DNA of 64,000 bases from Ophioceras dolichostomum (GCA_003049485.1 PYST01000028.1:124001-188000); one strand, 5' to 3'. Positions 35,923 to 46,583 are shown, numbered from the stretch's first letter. Made by a program: numbers and translations. Notes: generated by a model from the sequence alone, not told the origin.

Positions 35923-38316
35923 ATGTACATAGACGACAATAACTCGGATCATAGTGATTCGACTGATCAGTGGAGTCTGCAAAGCACCACCTGGTTTGAC
36001 AGCGAAGAGTCACCAACCGTCGATAGCGAAAAACCCTCCCTGCCAGACATACGCATCGGCCCGATAGAGCCGGGGGTAGAGAAGGAAAAAAACATATGGG
36101 ACCTCCCAGGACTTGACAAGACGACATTCTATGCGTCCGCGCTGTACCTGCACGTCGCCGCCAAGGGACAGCTCCGAGACCCAGAGCATCATGGCCTGCA
36201 TCGGCAGCCAACCACGGACGCGCGCACACGAGACTTCCTAGACCGCTTAGCCGATTGCTTCGCGCGATCTAAAGATGGAGACCAACAGGCACATGTTTCC
36301 GCCACGGGGATGGTGCGCAACCGGAGCGCCCGCAGGATTACCGTCTATGTGGCTAAAAATCTCAGTGGCAAGAACATAAACCCCCAGGAAACGGCCGAGA
36401 CTGGGAACGAGGACGAAGATTTCGCACGGAAGCTCGAGGCCTGGTTCAACACCCTGTCTGAGAAGAACGACGCGTCCGGGGGTGAAGACCAGACCTGGGC
36501 ACAGGATCTCCGTTCCTGGCTCAACGAGGAAGACGAGATAATCACGCCCCCGCTAGGAGAGATGTGGGATGCCATGCGCAAATTCAACACGTCTCGACTC
36601 CGCTACTACATGGATAAGGCCATCGCGTGCTGGGTCGAGGAACCGCCCGATGAAGCGGCGGACCAGAACTCTGTCTGGCAGATCGTTAACCCAATGCTCA
36701 TGAAGTGGGTGGACGCCAGAAAGCGATACACCCATCTCCTGAACCAGCAGATCCCCGATGCCACCCTCGACGTCTGCATCAAGGAGGCCTGGCGATGTCG
36801 GCGGAACTTCACGTTCTCGCGGTTCATCACCCACGTGGACGAGATCATCCACGACGAAGAAAGCGATCTGGCCGAGATCAACTTCGCCCGGGCGGTGAAG
36901 TGGATCGACTTCCTCGGCCGGCTCGTCGACGCCTACCTGGCCTTCCACGACTTCTGCACAGCCCCTGAACATCAGGGGTTCCAATTCAGCGTCGTGGTCC
37001 TGAAGTCCCCGCCAGAGGAGCCATGGGACAAGGATCTCTACAAGGCCAAGCTCGAATCGTGGTTCGACTCGTGGGACGACGAACTCGCCGTCGAAGACGA
37101 TCGCGGCGACAACCGGAAGACAGTCAGAGATGCGCTGGACGCGTTCTGCGACAAGAGCCGGGACACAGCGCGCGTGCACTGCGAGATACAGCTGCTGAAC
37201 TACTTCTCTCAACTTCAACTGCCGGACGACCTGAGACCCCTCGACTACATCGGCTGCAGCAAGACGTCCTGCTGGCTGTGCTGGCAGCTGCTTGGCTGCT
37301 TCGGAGGATACACAACCAAGGGCACCCACCGGATGATCTACCCCATGTGGGCCTTTCCCTCCGACTTCCGGCCGTCGGACACCCGATTCGCCAGGGCCCT
37401 GGTTGCCATCTATAGGGGCATGGTGGCACTGATTCAGGAGAAGGTGCTGCTCGATAAAGAATTCAGCTCGCGACCCAATATCACGCACACGTCACTCCGG
37501 CACAACGAAAGTCTCCTCGGCGAGGCATCCAACCAAGACATTGCTGCCCGAGACCAAATCGCCCTCCAACATTTGTCAGCGGAGACTGATCTCTTCTCTC
37601 TGGATCTGATTCCTGGACGCGTCCCTGTAGCAACAGTCCCGGTTATCCATATCCCAGCATCATCTGGCGGAGCTGATGGAGAAAGCGCGCGCCCACGCGT
37701 GATCGACGCTCATATATACGAACAAGACGATTCCGAACGTGCGCCATCACTTGAGTTCGAGGACGACATATGGGTCATGTTAAACTTCCAGATTCGATCT
37801 TGGGCCGAGCAACCAGCCGCTAGCCTACAGGAGCTGAACCCAGAGCAACGTTTGGAGATGAGGTGGTGGATGTCTGAATTGGTATATGGTGGCCAGACTC
37901 AGGGAAATATGATGTTCTATGTGTATCTGTTTAGAAAAAGCGGCACTTTTGAGAGAAACCCATGGCTCCTTAAGATGATGAAGGAGCTACACGGCGACGA
38001 TTTCAGGGAGGACAGCATCCCGTGGTTCGGCGACGTCATCGCTTACGCCACGAAGACACCAGAAAACCCGCTTACAGGCTCACTCATGACTGACCAAGAG
38101 GTCTGGGTGCGGGATAGAAACGAGCTGGATGTGGAAGCGTTCGAAGCTGCGTTAAAACGGCGATATGACCACCCGAATAAATGTGAGGAGGTGGTCGAGG
38201 AGCACTCCAAAAGAATTAGGAAGGTGCTTGAGGAGGAGAAGCTTAGGGAGGAGAGGCTTGAGAAGAAGAGGCTTAGGGAGGAGAGGCGCTTCCATTACCT
38301 GATTGGAGATTTGTAG
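35923..38316 (+). CDS. OTT_1508-like (fungal) nucleotide/nucleic-acid deaminase-fold protein
   Basis: Single exon, 797 residues. The ATG at 35923 follows a TTG-GCG that only extends the open frame. Residues 417-453 carry the deaminase signature: HCE with His419 and the catalytic Glu421, then IGCSKTSCWLC with Cys445, Cys450 and Cys453. In the deaminase superfamily these bind zinc and activate water. The spacing and GCSK..CWLC form match the OTT_1508-like clade that has expanded in fungi. Substrate and role are unknown; comparative studies have suggested defence or conflict functions. The regions before (1-400) and after (460-797) are unrecognised, helical and acidic, ending in a charged coiled coil (EEEKLREERLEKKRLREERR). 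The gene stops 13 bases before a poly-G tract and assembly gap, but the frame closes before it. Confidence 0.85.
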   Translation: MYIDDNNSDHSDSTDQWSLQSTTWFDSEESPTVDSEKPSLPDIRIGPIEPGVEKEKNIWDLPGLDKTTFYASALYLHVAAKGQLRDPEHHGLHRQPTTDARTRDFLDRLADCFARSKDGDQQAHVSATGMVRNRSARRITVYVAKNLSGKNINPQETAETGNEDEDFARKLEAWFNTLSEKNDASGGEDQTWAQDLRSWLNEEDEIITPPLGEMWDAMRKFNTSRLRYYMDKAIACWVEEPPDEAADQNSVWQIVNPMLMKWVDARKRYTHLLNQQIPDATLDVCIKEAWRCRRNFTFSRFITHVDEIIHDEESDLAEINFARAVKWIDFLGRLVDAYLAFHDFCTAPEHQGFQFSVVVLKSPPEEPWDKDLYKAKLESWFDSWDDELAVEDDRGDNRKTVRDALDAFCDKSRDTARVHCEIQLLNYFSQLQLPDDLRPLDYIGCSKTSCWLCWQLLGCFGGYTTKGTHRMIYPMWAFPSDFRPSDTRFARALVAIYRGMVALIQEKVLLDKEFSSRPNITHTSLRHNESLLGEASNQDIAARDQIALQHLSAETDLFSLDLIPGRVPVATVPVIHIPASSGGADGESARPRVIDAHIYEQDDSERAPSLEFEDDIWVMLNFQIRSWAEQPAASLQELNPEQRLEMRWWMSELVYGGQTQGNMMFYVYLFRKSGTFERNPWLLKMMKELHGDDFREDSIPWFGDVIAYATKTPENPLTGSLMTDQEVWVRDRNELDVEAFEAALKRRYDHPNKCEEVVEEHSKRIRKVLEEEKLREERLEKKRLREERRFHYLIGDL

Positions 38317-38320
38317 CTTT

Positions 38321-38377
38321 GGGGGGGGNNNNNNNNNNNNNNNNNNNNNNNNNNNNNNNNNNNNNNNNNNNNNNNNN
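38321..38377. repeat. Poly-G tract and assembly gap (N 38329-38377)
   Basis: Eight visible G followed by 49 N, directly after the deaminase stop. Same style as the other two gaps. Confidence 0.9.
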
Positions 38378-38765
38378 CAGGTACTTTGGGATGGAAGGAC
38401 AGAACGAGCTCCTATCCCATCTCCCAGGCCCGGATGGCGTTGGAGCCATGTGCCTGTACCGTCTTGCGCTAGTACTAACACAGTAAAAGCCAGCCGGCGT
38501 CGATGAGGAGAGGAGAGAGCCATTCTCTGTTGGTGTTTTGACACACAGGACCAGCTCATAGGACTAGAAATAACCCTCCGACCTGGTTGTAGATGTTGGT
38601 CAGATAGCCAGCACTGAGTAGGAACTCAGCCAGGGACCTGGGTACGTACCCAGATACATCACAACAAACGGACACACCGTTTAGCCGTTCGCGGATGGAT
38701 GGCAGGGCGGAATCAAAACGCCACACACACATATATGCCTACCTACACACACGAATGCAAACGCA

Positions 38766-38790
38766 TACACACACACACACACACACACAT
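38766..38790. repeat. (CA)n microsatellite
   Basis: About twelve CA units downstream of the deaminase gene, in a wider CA-rich stretch (38720-38800). Confidence 0.85.
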
Positions 38791-38841
38791 GTACACCTAT
38801 ATTCACATATGGCCAGCCAACTGTGCACTTTTCGATTCGGT

Positions 38842-40809
38842 TTACGTGTCAAAGGCCCAAAGAGCCAGGAATTCCTGCTTCTTCACCTCGTCTCCATCAG
38901 CCAGCTCGTCAGCGATCAGATCCCTAGCCTCCGCCAGCCGTCGCTTGACGCCTTCATACTGGTCACGGTTAGCCCCTTATGCGGCCACGCATCGCCCATC
39001 ATCTCCTCCACCTTCGTCATCAGCTGCATGCCGCGAGTCGCCGCTTCTTCGCCGCGACGGATTTCGGCTTCCCGCTCCGGACTGATATCCACCGGGAACG
39101 GGCGCTGCGCCAAACCAACCTCGAACCACTGGTCGCGCAGGCTGAGCATGAGCCCGGCGACGTGCGCCTCGCCGATCTCGTTCGTCCTCTTGATGAGATG
39201 AAGCACAGCGGCGGCCGTGCATTTCTGGAAGGTGATGGTGCGCTCGTGGACCGGATCCTGGTTCACCCTCACGAGCTTCCTCCAGCCGACCTTCAGGTTA
39301 TGGGCCTGGAAGATGGCCCACCTCGCCTTCTTCTCGTCCTCGGTCAGGCCCGAGAGGTCCGGCTTGGGGGGCACGCCAAGCGCCTCGTCGAGCTCACCGT
39401 CATACGTGACGAATGAAGGGTCCATTCTGTGCTCGCAGAGCGGGGCGATCTGTACTGATTGCCAGTCTATGATGGCGATGACCCTGGAGGGATCGTCCGC
39501 GTTGACGAAGATGTTCTCGTCGCGGAGGTCGCCGTGCCAGAGGCGGCCCTTTATCGTGTCTGGGTCGTCTTCCAGGGGCAGCAAGAACTCCGCGAGCTTC
39601 AAGTAGGCGTCCAGCACTGCTGTCTTCTTCGATGCGGTTGGTCGATAGAGTCCTGGCCCGAGCAACATGATCTGCTGCTTGGGGTTCTCCGGCAGTTGGT
39701 CAACTGCGGCCTTCTCTCGCATTCCTACTGCCTTAATATACGCCACCGGATCGGTCCCTTCCAATGGAATGTGCGCGACATATCATTAGAAAATATGCTA
39801 CCATTCGCATTCACGTATGCTCTGAGGAGGAGCTGGGGAGGAGGGTGTGCGGTGCTCTTTATTTGTAGGTACTTACAGGGACCTCGGTCGCACCTCACCT
39901 CCATGCGGCCAGCGCATCTCCGTTCCCTGCCGCAGGGAGGGCCGATCGCGAACTTCTTCTCGGGGAATCCTCCCTTGTTCAGGAACCGAATCGACTCCCC
40001 TCCCGGGATATCCTCAAGGTAGTACAAACTTCCGTACCCCGGTAAAGGGGAAGCTAGCCACCGCTTCGTGAACTTGAAGACGTTTAATACGACCCCTAGT
40101 TTTTCCCGAGGCGTCATTCTGCCCCAAGCGTGACGGAGGAGCACGCCATCCGCCTTCTCCATGATGATGTACTCGGCGCCGACGGGGCTGCTTTCCGCCC
40201 GAGAATTCCAGGCTAGCACCCTCGGTACCGGGGTTGAGAGTCTGTTTCGCAACTACGGGGACCGCCCTCAAAGTCAGTCGGCAGGGCGGACAGAGTGCAT
40301 GCATGTCAGTGGACAAACAAAAAGAGAGCATGGCGACTTTACAAAATCCATAGTGGCAACATCGCTCGCGGTAGTCAAGTGAGGAATGCCCGCATTGGGG
40401 TTCGGCACCTTGGCGATCACCTCTCGCCCGTCGCCCATGGTGAAACATACGCCTTGTTATACAGTCCGTCTGGGCACTTCTCTACTTTCACGCACTGGTC
40501 TGCATCGATTGAAGATGCGGCCACGAGGGCAAGCTCGTTCATGTCGAAATGCACCGCGCGCTGGGCCATGTTGTTCGCCTCGTCGAACACAAAACGGCCC
40601 CTGGTGAAAGTGAACAGCTCGCCATCGTTGTTCCAGTCTGATAGGCCCGGTGGGTTGGGTTCCCTCGCCGGTTGATGTTGGGGTTCTTCTGGCCGAGGGG
40701 ACCGTATAGATGAGAATCCTCGCGTTTTCAAAACCACAGCTGCCGATTGCCTACAGCCACGAGAGAGCGAACGGGTCACCCATCGGAATGAGTGGCCGGT
40801 TGCGATCAT
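38842..40809 (-). CDS. AIM9-family mitochondrial phosphotransferase (APH/choline-kinase fold), two apparent 1-base frameshifts
   Basis: Family: fungal AIM9-like kinases, mitochondrial, substrate unknown. Exons are 40809-40343, 40252-39877 and 39757-38842; introns 40253-40342 (GTAAAG...GTAG) and 39758-39876 (GTAAGT...GGAAG). Seen: a basic N-terminal presequence, FTRGRFVFDEANNM, GAEYIIMEKADGVLL, a catalytic HGDLRDENIF loop and IIDWQS metal site. The frame breaks at a 3-base A run (plus 40443-40445), between NKAY and TMGDGREVIAKVPNPN. It breaks again at a 4-base C run (38973-38976), before a conserved QYEGVKRRL tail. Each break is one base short in a homopolymer, and both introns stay phased if one base is added, giving about 586 residues. 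Read as is, the protein would stop at 40414 or 38916. Sequencing error and recent pseudogene are both possible. Confidence 0.78.
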
Positions 40810-41744
40810 GATCAGGGGAAGTTTGATGCTTGACGAGATCTGTTTGTTAGACTAGGGTTGATGGACAAGAAGGGTGCCAGCCCAGCCCCAGATGAGTAGG
40901 CCTTGAGTGCCCAAAGCGTGTGTTGTACAACGCTTTCTGGGACACAGCACGCATCATTCTCTTATATACTATTGAAGGAGGAAAATAAAATAAACGGAAT
41001 GAAAAATTGGAATTCGTAATTAAAACAGGTCCCCAAAAAAAAAGAAACATAAAAAAAACATACAACACCGGGGATTCCCCAGTGGTCACCCACCTGAGTA
41101 CTAGTCCTGTAGTCATACGGATTAGTATTGGGAGAGCGGAGGGCCGAAAACGGGTGCTTTTGGATGTAAGAACTTGACGCCAATTCTCTTTGTTGGTTCC
41201 ATTGGACACACACTGCAGTTATTCTATCACAGTGGGCGCCACTGGAAAACATGAGAGCTAATCATTTTGTGACTGCGTGCAACAGACAAGACACCTCGTT
41301 CGGGAAGGAGGGTGGCACCACCGTTTCGTTCCATGAACGTTTTACGGAGGAAACGGCAAAACTCCGTTCTGCACCGCCCTTACATAGCTAAACTACTGCG
41401 GCCAGCACCGAACAACGTGCAAGTTGCAACCTGCGAAACCCGATCCGCTTGCACAAAACTGCGCCCTTGTCATATTCGCCTCCCTTTGCTCGGAAGCCTT
41501 TCGACTATCCCATTCCAAGTTCGATTTCGGTTTAAAGTCGACTTCGGCTCTCATCACTGAGCGGTCGGGATCCGCCTACTTTTCCGCTTCGACCCTCGCA
41601 CCGCTTACTCGCTCGACCGTGCTCTCAATGCGCTGCCCCTTTCCATTTTTTCCAAAGGCACCTGTCACGGCCACGTTGATACGCATTTAAGGCACAACGT
41701 GAGGTAATATTGAGTTGGGAGGAGAAGGAATCTAACGTAATCTA
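40810..41744. other. Intergenic region holding a 5S rRNA gene, left flank of the transposon
   Basis: 935 bases between the AIM9-like gene and the Fot1/pogo element. Apart from the 5S gene (41058-41167), nothing is supported. The short ORFs at 41312-41690 match nothing. Confidence 0.5.
41058..41167 (-). rRNA. 5S ribosomal RNA gene (possibly diverged or 5'-degenerate)
   Basis: Read on the minus strand, the 3' two thirds follow the fungal 5S pattern: CCGCTCTCCC, then GACTAGTACTCAGGTGGGTGACCAC, then GGGAATCCCCGGTGTTGTATGT-type. A run of eight T follows immediately, a Pol III terminator. The RNA component is transcribed by Pol III through internal boxes. The first 40 or so bases (ACATCCAAAAGCACCCG...) fit poorly and the unit is about 110 rather than 120 bases, so it may be a 5S variant or pseudogene. 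Dispersed single 5S genes are normal in Neurospora-like fungi. Confidence 0.7.
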
Positions 41745-41840
41745 CCACCTTCCTGGACAAACCACATTCCGGGACACTTTTCTGCCCTGCACCCCACCCC
41801 TCGACTTTGGATGGGCCTCGCCACGCCACCACGATGGCAA

Positions 41841-43628
41841 AATGCCACAACATCTACACCACGAGGAGCGGGTCCGATTAGCAGTTGAAGCCCTGGGTTC
41901 GGGCAAAATTCAAAGCATTCGCCAGGCCGCAGCTGCATTCGATGTGCCAAAGTTGACTCTTCATGGACGCGTCCCTCGTCAACAATCACAGACTACACGC
42001 CGGAAGCTCCGTCTAACTGATAAAGCTGCCCTGATTCAATGGATTGAATCAATGGACGACCGTGGAAGGTCACCGACGATCGGCTATATCCGGCAGATGG
42101 CTGATATTCTTATCCGTTCTTCTTATCCGTGAACGCGGCGGCTCGGTCTTGGCTTGACGCGTCGGTTGTAGCTACCATGGCTGACGATAACTCCATTGGT
42201 GAGAATTGGGTCCGACGGTTTCTTGACCGACAGCCTCATCTCTAAGTCACGATATTCCCGAAAGTACGACTATCAACGAGCATTGTGCGAAGACCCAGAA
42301 AATGTCAAAGCATGGTTTAAGCGAGTCCAAACACGGTTAAGAACAACGGTATTCTCGACTGTGACATCTACAACTTCGATGAAACTGGCTTCCAGATGGG
42401 AGTAGCTAGTACAGCTAAGGTGGTAACTCGGTTTGATCGGAGGAATCGACTTGTTGATCAGCCTGGGAACCGAGAGTGGACTACTGTCATTGAGTGTATC
42501 AATGCGGATGGCTGGAGCCTCGACTCGATGATCATCTTCGAGGGAACGGTCCATATCTCGACTTGGTACGAGGGATCGACGTTGCCGAGGACTTGGAGGG
42601 TTGGAGTTAGTGAGAATGGCCAGACAACCGACGAACTTACCTGGGAATGGCTTCGGGAAGTCTTTGAGCCGCAAACCCGATGTCGAACCGTTGGCCAGTA
42701 CCGGCTCCTCATCCTCAACGGCCACGGAAGCCATATCACACCAGAATTCGACATGTTCTGTAGAAAGAATTCCATCCTTACTGAATGTATGACGGCGCAT
42801 TCCTCCCATTTTCATCAACCCCTCGATGTTAGTTGCTTCTCGGTCCTGAAGCGAACCTACGGCGACCTTATCAAAGCAAAGATGGCACTTGGAATTCATC
42901 ACATCGACAAGCCAATATTCCTAGAGCTCTTCTTCGATGCCCGAAAAAGACATTCAGCTCGAAGAATATCAAAAGTGGCTTTGCAGCAACAGGACTCATT
43001 CCTTTCAATCCAGATCGAGTCCTTGCCCGGCTTCACGTCAAAGCACGAACACCAAGCCCTCCACTGGTCCTTGAACAACCAAGCTCAGCGCTCCCTCTCG
43101 AAACTCCGTCAAATATCGTTGAGCTTGATCGGATCCAGAGACGACGTCAAACCGGGACAAGCTCAACAGACCGAGCACTGCAGAAGATCGTCAAAGGGTG
43201 TTAGCTGGCGATGCACAACGCTGTCCTATTGTACGATGAGAACTCGCGACTCCGAGCGGAAAATGCTCGGCGAAAGCGAAAGCGGGCACAACGTCGAGCC
43301 TTCATCCAGACTGGAGGTACCATGACGATTGGGGAAGGAGTGGCTAACGTTGAGAGCCGTCAGAGGTCCAAGACGTCCAGGAACCGGTTCAGGAGGTCCA
43401 AGACGGTCAGAAACCAGTTCAGGAGGTCCAAGACGGTCAGAAACCAGTTCAGGAGGTCCAAGACGGTCAGGAACCGGTTCAGGAGGAGCAGGGCTCCCGG
43501 AAGAGACTGTGCCAATCATACGAAAACGTGCGCCACCGAGATGTAGCGTTTGTAGATCGCTCGAGCATAACGCCAAAAAATGCCCCAGCAAAGAAGGATT
43601 CGATAGATATAGATTGCACATCAAATAG
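41841..43628 (+). pseudogene. Broken Fot1/pogo transposase
   Basis: Would cut and paste the element. Pieces in order: an HTH region from about 41841 (ATG at 41841: MPQHLHHEERVRLAVEAL, RQAAAAFDVPKLTL), then WVRRFLDRQ, then the DDE core with YNFDETGFQMG (first Asp). Next is ILNGHGSH, where the second Asp of DGHGSH is Asn, and QPLDVSCFSVLKR (third Asp). A coiled C-terminal part contains GCQLAMHNAVLL and a CSVCRSLEHNAKKC zinc knuckle near 43545. Breaks: a 13-base duplication at 42109-42130 shifts frame and leads to a stop. Further shifts occur at about 42240, 42390 and 42930-43000. Without a second catalytic Asp and with several shifts, it cannot be active. Confidence 0.88.
43365..43490 (+). repeat. 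30-bp tandem repeat inside the transposase C-terminus
   Basis: About four copies of a 30-base unit (CAGTTCAGGAGGTCCAAGAC plus GGTCAGAAAC) with one or two changes each. It is open in several frames and encodes a Gln/Val-rich repeat in one of them. Confidence 0.85.
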
Positions 43629-43706
43629 ACGCTCTTTTGTGTTGTGAGTTGCGTCCAAAGTCGAGGGGGTGGGTTGCGGGGCAGAAAAGTGTCCCGAAAG
43701 GTGGTA

Positions 43707-46583
43707 GACCACCTTAAGTACAGTTGGGCTTTACATTTCGTAAAGCGACGTGTCCGTATAGCCGACAGAGTATTGGAAGGTAATGGTGCCCGCATAGAGG
43801 AACATTTCCTTCCAGAAGGTGGCCAGTATGAAACGCGCGGTGCGGCCGTAGTTCCAACAGCCATGCATTAGTAGCAAACGTGCGAGGAACCGAAATTGCG
43901 CGACGCTGTAGTCGGCTACGTGCGCGGCTTGTAATCCCTTACGCCCGGAGATGCCCATGCCGACGTGCCCCTCGGCCAGTATGGCCAGGTTGTTGCCGCC
44001 GTCGCCGATCGAGAGCGTTAGACCGCGGTGGGCGGGCCTGCTGTTGCCTGTACCGATGCCACGCCGACGATGAGAGTCCCCCAGGCGGTGGACGGTACGC
44101 ACCAGCAGCACCCTCTGCGCCGGCGGCGCGCGGCAGCAGAAGACCGAGTCGTCGACCTGGGCGGCAACCTCGAAGAAGAGCTTCGGCACGGCCGGAGACA
44201 GCTCCACCTCGCCGAGGGTGCGGCCATCCACGACCACGACGGCGTGGTGGTTGCTGCTTCGTTCCTGCTGGTGTGTTTTCTGCGGTTTTCCAATGGTCAC
44301 TCCCTCGGCTGTCTGCTGCTGCTCGCGCAGCTCCTCCAAAACCTCCGCGATCTGCTTCCTTACATCGCCCTTTTCGGCGTCGAATACGTACACATCCGAA
44401 TGGGGCTTGCAAATACGCGCAAAGTGGGCGATGTTGATGGCCGTTTCACGATTGTTACCCGTCAGCATCCAGATCCTGATATTAACCCTCCGGAGCTTGT
44501 TGATCGTTTCCGGGACGCCCTTTTGCAACTTGTCCCCCATGGCAAACGCGCCCACCAGCTCGAGCTCCTTTTCGATGGAGTCGCCCACGGCCTCGATCCG
44601 CTCCTGCCGGTCTACAAGGCTGGTCTTCGCCGCGTGGGACTCCTTCCGCCAGGCGGCATATTCCATTTCTGTTAGGTGCCGCCGCGAGTATATCAGCGTC
44701 CGGAAACCCTCCGTGGCGAAGTCGTCGATGTGTTTGAAGCAGCGCGTGAAGACGACTGCCGAATTAGTGATGAATGGATTTTCCAGGAAGGCGAGTTTCT
44801 CGTTGTCCGCTGCAGAGAAAGTGGACGCGCCGAAGGGGACAGTGGCATCGCCTCGCTCGACGCCCCGTGCACACTCAACCTGAATGGAATATCGGCGAGG
44901 GCTTCGGGCTGTCGAATGAAGTCGTCCGGACCTTGAGACTAGGGCGGATAAAGTCCAGCGACCGGCGAATCCTTGCCGCGGCCTTGGTAGACCTACTCCT
45001 GCTGGCTGCTGCCGGTCGATTCGAAGAGGAAGAAGGTTCGCCAGTCTGAGATGGTGCTGCCCCGATGCTCCGACGCAGGGTCAGACTCGTCCTTCCGCCA
45101 AGTGGCGACAAGGGATCGTGCTGTTCGCTTTTCCCTAGGATTTCCCGCTCGAAATTGGCGCTCTGCCGGACCTCTAAGGCCTTTTGCATAGCCAGATGCG
45201 CCAGCTTCAGTCGGGGTAGGATTACCGAGTCCGGCCCCTTGCAGATAAGCAGTAGCCGCCCATTTGGGCAGCGAACGATGATCGACATGCACTTCCGTTT
45301 GCTGCTAGATTCGATCACGTCCGTAATCTGGTACACTTGCTATTCCTGCTGCGAGATGTCCTGGTGGTGGTCCTGGTCAAGAGCAGTGATCCGCAATGCG
45401 ATTGACTGGGCGGAATGGCGGGCGACAATGAAGCCGACCTAGCTCTTGTGCCACCTTCACAAGGGCTAGCTCGTCAGGGGATGCTGCTTGATAATCGATC
45501 TCGTCATCCCTGGTGTCTGGTACACATGTGTGGCACAAGGCTAGCCGGATCAGGTAGTTAACCGTGGCTTTGGCGAAGGGCGTGTCTGGCCTCGCCCGGA
45601 TGTAGTCGAGTAGATCTTCGGTTGTGGGTTGAGGTTAGACGTAGTTTGAGCGACCAGTCGATTTCTAGTACGATGAATTCCGCCTCGGTGACACCAGAGT
45701 AGGAATCAGAGGGGCGTCGGAGGAAGTGGACACGCGAGCAGGGTCTGATCGGACGAAATGCCAGCTCAAACTCTTCGGAATCGTGACACTCTGCCGGCTG
45801 ATCAGGGGGATCCTCGAAGTCGTCACTCGGTGCAGCGAGGGTTTCCGTTTAAGCGCTGAGTGGGACGGCGAGGCAGGAGCCGCCGGCTGATGATCGCCAG
45901 CAGCGGCGGCGCTGGTGGCCAGGGCGGAGGTTTCAGCCTCAGCAGTGCGCATGTCTATCTCGTGAAGCCGAGACGTCCTAGCGATGGTTAGCTTCCTTAT
46001 CTTCATCACGTTTTCCGTCAGCGTGCCGGTTTTGTCCGAAAAGTCGTACCCGATCTGACCCAGGTCCTCGAGGATGGTGTTGGTATTGCACTTGGTGGGC
46101 GTGTCCGAGCCTCGTCGTACATCTCGATGACGCCGTTTAGCATAAGCATCTGGAACGGCTTGGTGATCTCGATCGTCACGAACAAACCCAGCGGGACAAG
46201 ATTGCTAAAATAGACGGCGTAGCCGACCACGATATCCTGGACAGCAACGCCCGCGGTAAAGGTACCACGAGATGGATTCGGTTAAGCGCTTCCAGAGCAG
46301 GTAGCCGATCGAGCAGCCAGCGGTCAAGGCCAAGAAGAACGCGACCAGCGGCAGGACGATCCGGTTGGTGACCTTTTCGAGAGCCGGCTTCTTGGCCTTC
46401 GGATTGCGGTTCTCGTTCATCCGGATCTTGCACTCCTCGCCCGTGTTGATGACCAGGCCCAAGGCGAACAACGTGTTGCGGAGGGTGCTCCCGTGGTAAA
46501 GGACCTCGTTGAGCGTCAGCGGTGAAGGGTTGCCCCGGACGGTAAGCCGACCGTCGAAGTGGTACAGGTCTGGACCTGCCCAT
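43707..46583 (-). pseudogene. Relic of a DNF3-type P4-ATPase (phospholipid flippase), truncated at both ends
   Basis: Live members flip aminophospholipids in Golgi/endosome membranes. Minus-strand fragments, in order: PDLYHFDGRLTVRGN and FALGLVINTGEECKIRMNENR (46560-46200), FSDKTGTLTENVMKIRKL with the phosphorylation Asp (about 46040-45980), then EDLLDYIRARPDTPFAKATV and ASPDELALV (45640-45440). DVIESSSKRKCMSIIVRCPNG follows at about 45320. The last part is KLQKGVPETINKLRRVNIRIW to KFILATFWKEM-like (44540-43780), ending TSLYEM and a stop at 43731. Motifs are damaged: TGD reads TGN, GDGAND reads GDGGNN, and several frameshifts separate the pieces. The actuator domain and membrane helices 1-2 and 5-10 are missing. 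The 3' loss coincides with the transposon, 25 bases away. Confidence 0.9.

Larger units (their letters stand above)
41745..43704 (+). mobile_element. Fot1/pogo-type DNA transposon (Tc1/mariner superfamily), decayed
   Basis: A 1960-base element flanked by TA at 41743-41744 and 43705-43706, the target duplication expected for this superfamily. The ends are inverted copies: CCACCTT at the left, AAGGTGG at the right. A longer inverted repeat contains GGGACACTTTTCTGCCC and TCGACTTTGGA near both ends (about 41772-41816 and 43650-43700). At the left the outer 16 bases occur twice (CCACCTTCCTGGACAA, then CCACATTCCGGGACAC), so the left end carries a duplicated terminus. It encodes one broken transposase on the plus strand. 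The element stands directly beside the truncated end of the P4-ATPase relic. Confidence 0.9.

Noticed and set aside
36553..37488. 311-codon minus-strand ORF
   Set aside because: Antisense to the deaminase exon, whose signature residues fix the true strand.
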